Assembly: GCA_020746105.1 (NCBI GenBank)
Contig: CM036618.1
Coordinates: 11,106,501-11,170,500, forward strand
Direction: 5' to 3'
Source of the DNA: Trogon surrucura
Taxonomy: Eukaryota; Chordata; Aves; Trogoniformes; Trogonidae
Length of the DNA stretch: 64,000 bases
This document shows positions 58,745 through 64,000 of the stretch, piece by piece (position 1 is the stretch's first letter; the number at the start of each line of letters is the position of its first letter). Below the pieces are notes generated by a model. The model saw only the letters and a program-made list of their open reading frames with translations, ran no database searches and had not been told where the DNA came from. The position numbers and the translations under genes are program-made.

Positions 58745-59778
58745 ATGGGCCCAAGGAGCGGTGGTGAATGGAGTTAAATCCAGCTGGTGGCCGGTCACAA
58801 GTGGTGTTCCTCAGGGCTCAGTGTTGGGACAGTTTCTGTTTAACATCTTGATTGATGAGCTTGTAAGGACATAGAATGTAGCATCAGTAAGTTTGCAGAC
58901 GACCCAAAGTTAGTGGGAGTGTTGATCTGCACAAGGGTAGAGAGGCCCTACAGAGAGACTTGGACAGATTGGATCGATGAGCCAATGGTAACGGGATGAG
59001 CTTCCACAAGGCCAAGTGCCAGGTCCTGCGCTTGGGCCACAACAACCCCCTGCAACGTTACAGGCTTGGGGAAGTGTGGCAGGACAGCTGTCAGGCAGAG
59101 AGGGACCTGGGAGTCCTAATCAACAAGCAGCTGAATACGAGCCAGCAGTGTGCCCAGGTGGCCAAGAAGGCCAATGGCATCCTGGCTTGTATTAGAGGTA
59201 GTGTGACCAGCAGGAGCAGGGAGGGGATTGTCCCTCTGTACTCAGCACTGGTGAGGCCACACCTTGAGTGTTGTGTCCAGTTTTGGGCACCTCAGTACAA
59301 GAGAAATACCGAGGTGCTGGAGCGAGTAGAGAGGAGGGCAACAAAGCTGGTGAAGGGACTAGAAAATAAATCTTATGAAGAGTGACTGAAGGAGCTGGAG
59401 CTGTTTAGTTTGAAGAAGAAGAGGCTGAGGGGAGATCTCATTGCTCTCTACAACTATTTGAAAGGGCTGTTGTAGAGATGTTGGTGCTGGTCTCTTCTCA
59501 CAGGTAGTTAGTGATAGACCAAGAGGGAATGGCTTCAACTGCAACAGGATAGGGTTAGGCTGGACATTAGGAAAAACATGTTCACAGAAAAAGTAGTCAG
59601 ACATTGGAACAGACTGCCCAGGGAGGTGGTTGAGTTGCCATCTCTGGATGTGTTTAAACGTCGTTTAGATGTGGTGTTGGGGGATATGGTTTAGGGGTGA
59701 GCTTTGCAGAGTAGGGTTAATGGTTGGACTCAACGATCCCAAGGGTCTTTTCCAACTGGAATGGTTCTATGATTCTAC
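58745..59778 (+). mobile_element. CR1 LINE, 5'-truncated, plus strand
   Basis: The element begins near RT motif B (GTGGTGTTCCTCAGGGCTCAG) and carries a worn motif C (TTTGCAGACGACCCAAAG, reading FADDPK). A 129-codon open frame at 58996-59385 has [20 protein letters not shown] and [19 protein letters not shown], and a stop follows. The tail ends TGGTTCTATGATTCTAC at about 59778. It is of the same 3' group as 29118-30108 and is inactive. Confidence 0.93.
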
Positions 59779-60701
59779 GCTTCATGGGTTAAAGTATGCA
59801 GCAGCCCTTTCAGTGCATGCATTTCTTCAGCTGCAATTAATTTCTGAGGTAATATTTGCTCACCAGCTTAGGAGAACCCACCTTTTCCTGTACTTTGCTT
59901 TCCGACCTTCATCAGCTCCCCACAGCCCTTGCAGGAGCCTCTCCTCCACATGTGGTTTCCTCCCTTCCGTCCTTTTTCCTTTGTGTCCCTAAATCTTTTG
60001 GTGTCAGCAGATCTTCCCTCTGCCCTAGATTTTTCCTGGCAAACTGCACAGAGCCCAGAGGTGGGTATTCCCCAGGCAAGAGCTCTTTTGTCCCATTGTG
60101 AGTCCTGGAGAGTTTTCTGTCTCCACTGTCTACCTTTGCTATTGTTTCAGAGGATTTCCCCTCATGGCTTCTCCTCATCCAAATTTATGCTTTTGTAGAG
60201 AAATGAAGACACGTGGGGAGGTGGAAGCTTTGCATCTGTTGTGTTTAAAGGCAGATACAGCTAAGTCCTGACAATAGTTAGGAAGGGATGGGGCTGGGGA
60301 GGGCTGACCTTTTAGAGTCCTGCTGCCAACAGTTTTTAAAGCCTTGTAGCTAATTGCTGCTGGGGTCAAGTTCAACCGCTCCCATTGCCAGAGGTCTGCT
60401 GTCGCTGGATTTAGTTGAAAAGGAAATTGTTAAAGGACTCGGGGCTTTTTCTGGCTGCTGAAAATGGGCAATGGCTTTGAGCAACAGATTGGCAGGGAAG
60501 GAGCAGCCGGGCAGCCAGCCCTGGCCTTGCCATTGCCCCATGGAGTCGGGCTGGCTGCGGGAGGAGGTAGGTTGGCACACAAGCCAGCAGTTGTTTCTGA
60601 GTTGTGTCCTCCACCTTCGTGTCTCCCAGCTCCCTTATGGCAGCCAGGCTAGAGTTTGACTTCTGTGCTGTTCATCCCCCCGCTCCCTCTCCTTTTCTTA
60701 T

Positions 60702-61090
60702 AGATTCATAGAAACATTAAAGTTGGAAAAGACCTCTAAGATCACCCAGTCCAACTGTCAATCCAACGTTACCATGACCACTAAACTATATCCTGAAGTG
60801 CCACATTTACACGTTTTTTGAACACTTCTAAGGATGGCAACTTCACCACTTCCCTGGGCAGCCTGTTCCAACGCCTCACCACTCTCAGAAATTTTTCCTA
60901 TTATCTAATCTCCACTGGTGCAACTTGAGGCCATGTCCTCTTGTCCTATCACTAGTAACTTGGGAGAAGAGACCAACACCCACCTCACTGCAACCTCCTT
61001 TTGGGTAGTTATAGAGAGCAATGAGGTCTCCTCTCAGCCTCCTCATCTCCCAACTAAACAATCCCAGCTCCCTCAGCTGCTCCTCCTAAG
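60702..61090 (-). mobile_element. CR1 LINE 3' fragment, minus strand
   Basis: The plus strand starts with TAGATTCATAGAAACATTAAAGTTGGAAAAGACCTCTAAGATC and continues through the reverse complement of the CR1 C-terminal codons to about 61090. It lies head-on to the plus-strand copy that follows. Confidence 0.9.
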
Positions 61091-61239
61091 ACCTCTATAC
61101 CCCTCACCTTGTTGTGGCAGAAGAGCCTAGGATGGCCTCAGCTGTTTGTCTGTGGGAAAGAAATGACTAGCAACGTTGGTCTTGCCTCCTCTGCTTGAGC
61201 TACTGAGAATGGCTGTTGAGGAGGCAGACAGCCTCCTGA

Positions 61240-62514
61240 TGAGGAGGCATGACAGCCAGCATGGCTTCACCAGGGGCAAGTCATGCCTGACTAATTTAGT
61301 GGCCTTCTATGATAAAGCTACAACGCTGGTTGACATGGGAAAAGCAACGGATGTCATTTTCTTGGACTTGTGCAAGGCGTTTGACACTGTCCCACATGAC
61401 ATCCATGTCTCTAAAGTGGAGATACATGGATTTGACAGACAGACCACTCGGTGGACAAAGAACTGGCTGGATGGTCGCACTCAAAGAGTTTTGATCAATG
61501 GCTCCATGTCCACATGGAGACCAGTGACAAGTGGTGTTCCTCAGGGGTCTGTTCTGGGTCCAGAGCTGTTCAACATCTTTGTCAGCGACATGGACGACGG
61601 CATTGAGTGCACCCTCAGCAAGTTTGCTGACGACACCAAGCTGTGTGGTGCCGTGGACTCACTTGAGGGAAGAGATGCCATCCAGAGGGACCTTGACAGG
61701 CTTGAGAAATGGGCCAGTGCAAACTGCAGGAGCTTCAACAAGTCTAAGTGCAAGGTCCTTCACCTGAGTTGGGCCAATCCCAGGCACAAATACAAACTGG
61801 GCACAGAGTGGGTTGAGAGTAGCCCTGAAGAGAAGAATTTGGGGGTGTTGATAGATGAGAAGCTCAACATGAGCCGGCAGGGCACTCATGGAGCCCAGAA
61901 GGCCAAACGCATCCTGGGATGTATCAGGAGAAGCGTAGCCAGCAGGTCAAGAGAGGGGATTCTCCCCCTTTACTCTGCTCTTGTGAGACCCCACCTCGAA
62001 TACTGCATCCAATTCTGGTGTCCCCCCCACAAGAGGGACATGGATCTGTTGGAGTGCGTTCAGAGGTGGGCCACAAAGATGATCCAGGGTTTGGAGCACC
62101 TTTACTACGAGGACAGGCTGCGAGAGCTGGGATTGTTCAGTCTTGAAAAGAGAAGACTTCGGTGGGACCTAATAGCTGCCTTACAATACCTGAAGGGATC
62201 CTACAGGAAGGCTGGGGAGGGACTTTTTACAAGAGCGTCGACTGATACGACAAGGGGAAATGGGTTTGAGTTGAAGGAGAATAGATTTAGACTAGATCTT
62301 AGGAAGAAATTCTTCAGTACGAGGGTGGCAAGACTTTGGAATAAATTACCCAGAGATGTTGTGGCTGCCCCATCCCTGGAGGTGTTCAAGGCCAGGTTGG
62401 GCAGAGCCTTGAGTAGCCTGATCTAGTTGAGAGGCGTCCCTGCCCTTACAGGGAGGTTGGATTGAATGATCTCTAAGGTCCCTTCCAACCTAGGCCATTC
62501 TATGATTCTATGAA
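61240..62514 (+). mobile_element. CR1 LINE, long 3' part with an intact RT palm frame
   Basis: A single 416-codon frame (61176-62426) covers the C-terminal part of ORF2. It contains the [21 protein letters not shown] segment, motif A ([14 protein letters not shown]), motif B ([16 protein letters not shown]), motif C (FADDTKLCG) with both Asp, and the downstream C-terminal region to [10 protein letters not shown]. The 3' UTR ends CATTCTATGATTCTATGAA at 62496-62514. Recognisable CR1 sequence starts near 61240; the first 20 codons of the frame do not clearly match. The endonuclease and RT finger portions, and ORF1, are missing, so the copy cannot move by itself. It is the best-preserved CR1 in the window. 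Confidence 0.94.
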
Positions 62515-64000
62515 ATCGGCTTGAATCCTGCATTTATCATCTTCCCAAGTGATTTTATTGATGGAATGCCCAGAGATGTTATAGGTGAGGACAGTGTGCT
62601 TCCCAAGGGATTTTCACCTCCAAGGAGGAGAATTTCTGCAGTCTGAAGTGGTATCATGGCACAGCTCCTGTCTGCTGGGCAGATGGTCTGGAGCAAACTT
62701 GTCAAAATGTGTGTTCAGCTGCTGTGCCTTCTGGTCCTTGGTTGGCAGGATTGTACTCCTGACACTTGTCAGGCATCCTCCTACTCCTCAGGCACTCATA
62801 AATTCACAACTGCCTTTTAGTCTAGCCAGGTGCATGCATGACTTCCCCTCTAAATCCACTAGGATTCATACACAGCAACAGAAAAATTTTGTCTGTCTGT
62901 CCCAATCAGCTGAGAGAGAGTGAAGGTGTCAAAATGTCAAAGAAGAGAGAAGATACAGGTTGCTTTTTTTCCTTAATGAAATTCAGATAGTTAAAACAAT
63001 GAACAAGAAAAGAAAGAGCCTTGTTTTCCTAGCAGCGTGTGTATCTGTGCTCACAGCTGTGAAGCCTTCAGAGATTTAAACAGGCAGATCTTTATTTTCT
63101 GTCAGTTGTTGAGTCACAAGCTTAGGTTGCAAGGCATGCTCGGCAGTCACTTTGCCAAGTGACATAAGTATTTGTCGCAATTCCAGTCCAGCTGCTGTCA
63201 GATTGGCAACTTGCAAAATCACAGTAAACAACCCAATTGGTCTACAGAAACATTTCTGACAGTTGAAATTGTTCTGAAAACCAAGGACATAATCTGGTGT
63301 AGTGTATAGTGTAGCGCATCGAAGGGAGGAAAAAGAAGAAAAGGCAGCAACAAGTCTGTATTACCCATCCAGTTAAAGGATAAAGCTCACTTTTCCTAAG
63401 TTGTCTACTCCCATCCCCTTTCGGGAGCAGCCTTGTAGCCTCTCATGAAGTGTTGTTTGCCCATGCAATGGGTTTTCCTTTCTCTTCTGCCTCCAATCCC
63501 ATCTGAGTGCAGCTTCCCACCTGTTTCTTTACTGCAAATCTTGCTGTCCCCTCACAGGTGGAAGGCTGAGGGTGACTGAAGGATAACAATGGAAAAATGA
63601 AACTATCTTTAGGTATTGAATCTCACAGACTCATCCATGTTTGTTTTGTGTTGTGTCTTCTGAGTGGATGAAACATATTCTTTAGGGCTGTGCTTTCCTT
63701 GGGAGAACTCTGCCAAGTCCTACGTGGCTCCAAGTGAGAGAACCAGTTGTGGTTCTCCAAGCTGAGAACCTTTTCTACCTGTACTTTTCCAACCAGGGGA
63801 ACTGAGCTGGATGTGTGAAGGACTTGGCCCTCTTCTCTCATCTCTGTTCTGTGGTGATGTTTACTGTATGTAAGTGCAATCAGGAAAAGGGAGATTTTTC
63901 TGGCACTCCTGGGCTCGTAGTTGGCCTTCAGGAGAGCTCATTTGACAGGTGCTTGCAAAAGCCCTGCCACTACGTCCTTTTCTCGCAGTCGGGCACTCAG

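Larger units (their letters stand above)
54531..64000 (+). other. HS1BP3: HS1BP3 intron 4 (continues past the window edge)
   Basis: The intron opens GTATGG and shows no exon with the expected SKKPKK start up to the edge. It contains three CR1 copies, two of them in inverted orientation close together. The rest, including 54.6-58.7 kb and 62.5-64 kb, has no recognisable feature. Confidence 0.7.

Noticed and set aside
54531..64000. Search for the remaining HS1BP3 exons in the right end
   Set aside because: No acceptor followed by a Lys/Pro-rich SKKPKK-like frame or by DEGLFG-like codons was seen; the exons are taken to be beyond the edge.

Overview
The window is vertebrate nuclear DNA, almost certainly from a bird. 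Coding sequence is sparse and sits in introns with GT/AG borders. The dispersed repeats are nearly all 5'-truncated CR1 LINEs ending in the octamer-like tail ATTCTATGATTCTATGA, which is typical of avian genomes. The gene order LDAH > < GDF7, HS1BP3 > is the block found at human 2p24; in chicken the homologous segment is expected on chromosome 3 (recalled, not checked). I cannot name the species.

Layout. (1) 25-216: last coding exon of LDAH on the + strand, with its Asp and His catalytic residues, followed by a 3' UTR of unknown length. (2) About 0.2-16 kb: intergenic DNA between the 3' ends of LDAH and GDF7, with one minus-strand CR1 at 10.6-11.5 kb. (3) 16136-19983: GDF7 on the minus strand, two exons and one intron of about 2.6 kb, with a GC-rich CpG-island first exon. 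Exon 1 carries an apparent +1 frameshift in a GC-rich repeat, so the gene cannot be read straight through in this assembly. (4) About 20.3-37.8 kb: gene-free DNA between the divergent GDF7 and HS1BP3 genes, with three or four CR1 remnants. (5) 37.8-38.7 kb: a CpG island containing a complete tRNA-Ser(AGA) gene and, 233 bp further on, the HS1BP3 start codon. (6) 38430 to beyond 64000: HS1BP3 on the + strand; four exons were found (38430-38470, 43408-43573, 51924-52131, 54317-54530), covering the start, the PX domain and the acidic linker. The remaining exons must lie past the right edge. Its introns hold several CR1 copies, including one at about 61.2-62.5 kb with a 416-codon open frame and intact reverse transcriptase motifs A, B and C.

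The three protein genes are not known to form a functional unit. LDAH acts on lipid droplets, GDF7 is a secreted BMP-family ligand, and HS1BP3 is a phosphoinositide/phosphatidate-binding trafficking protein. What they share is conserved synteny. I found no previously undescribed system. The points most worth a second look are the GDF7 exon 1 frameshift, the repeat arrays around GDF7, the tRNA beside the HS1BP3 promoter, and the inverted CR1 pair at 60.7-62.5 kb.
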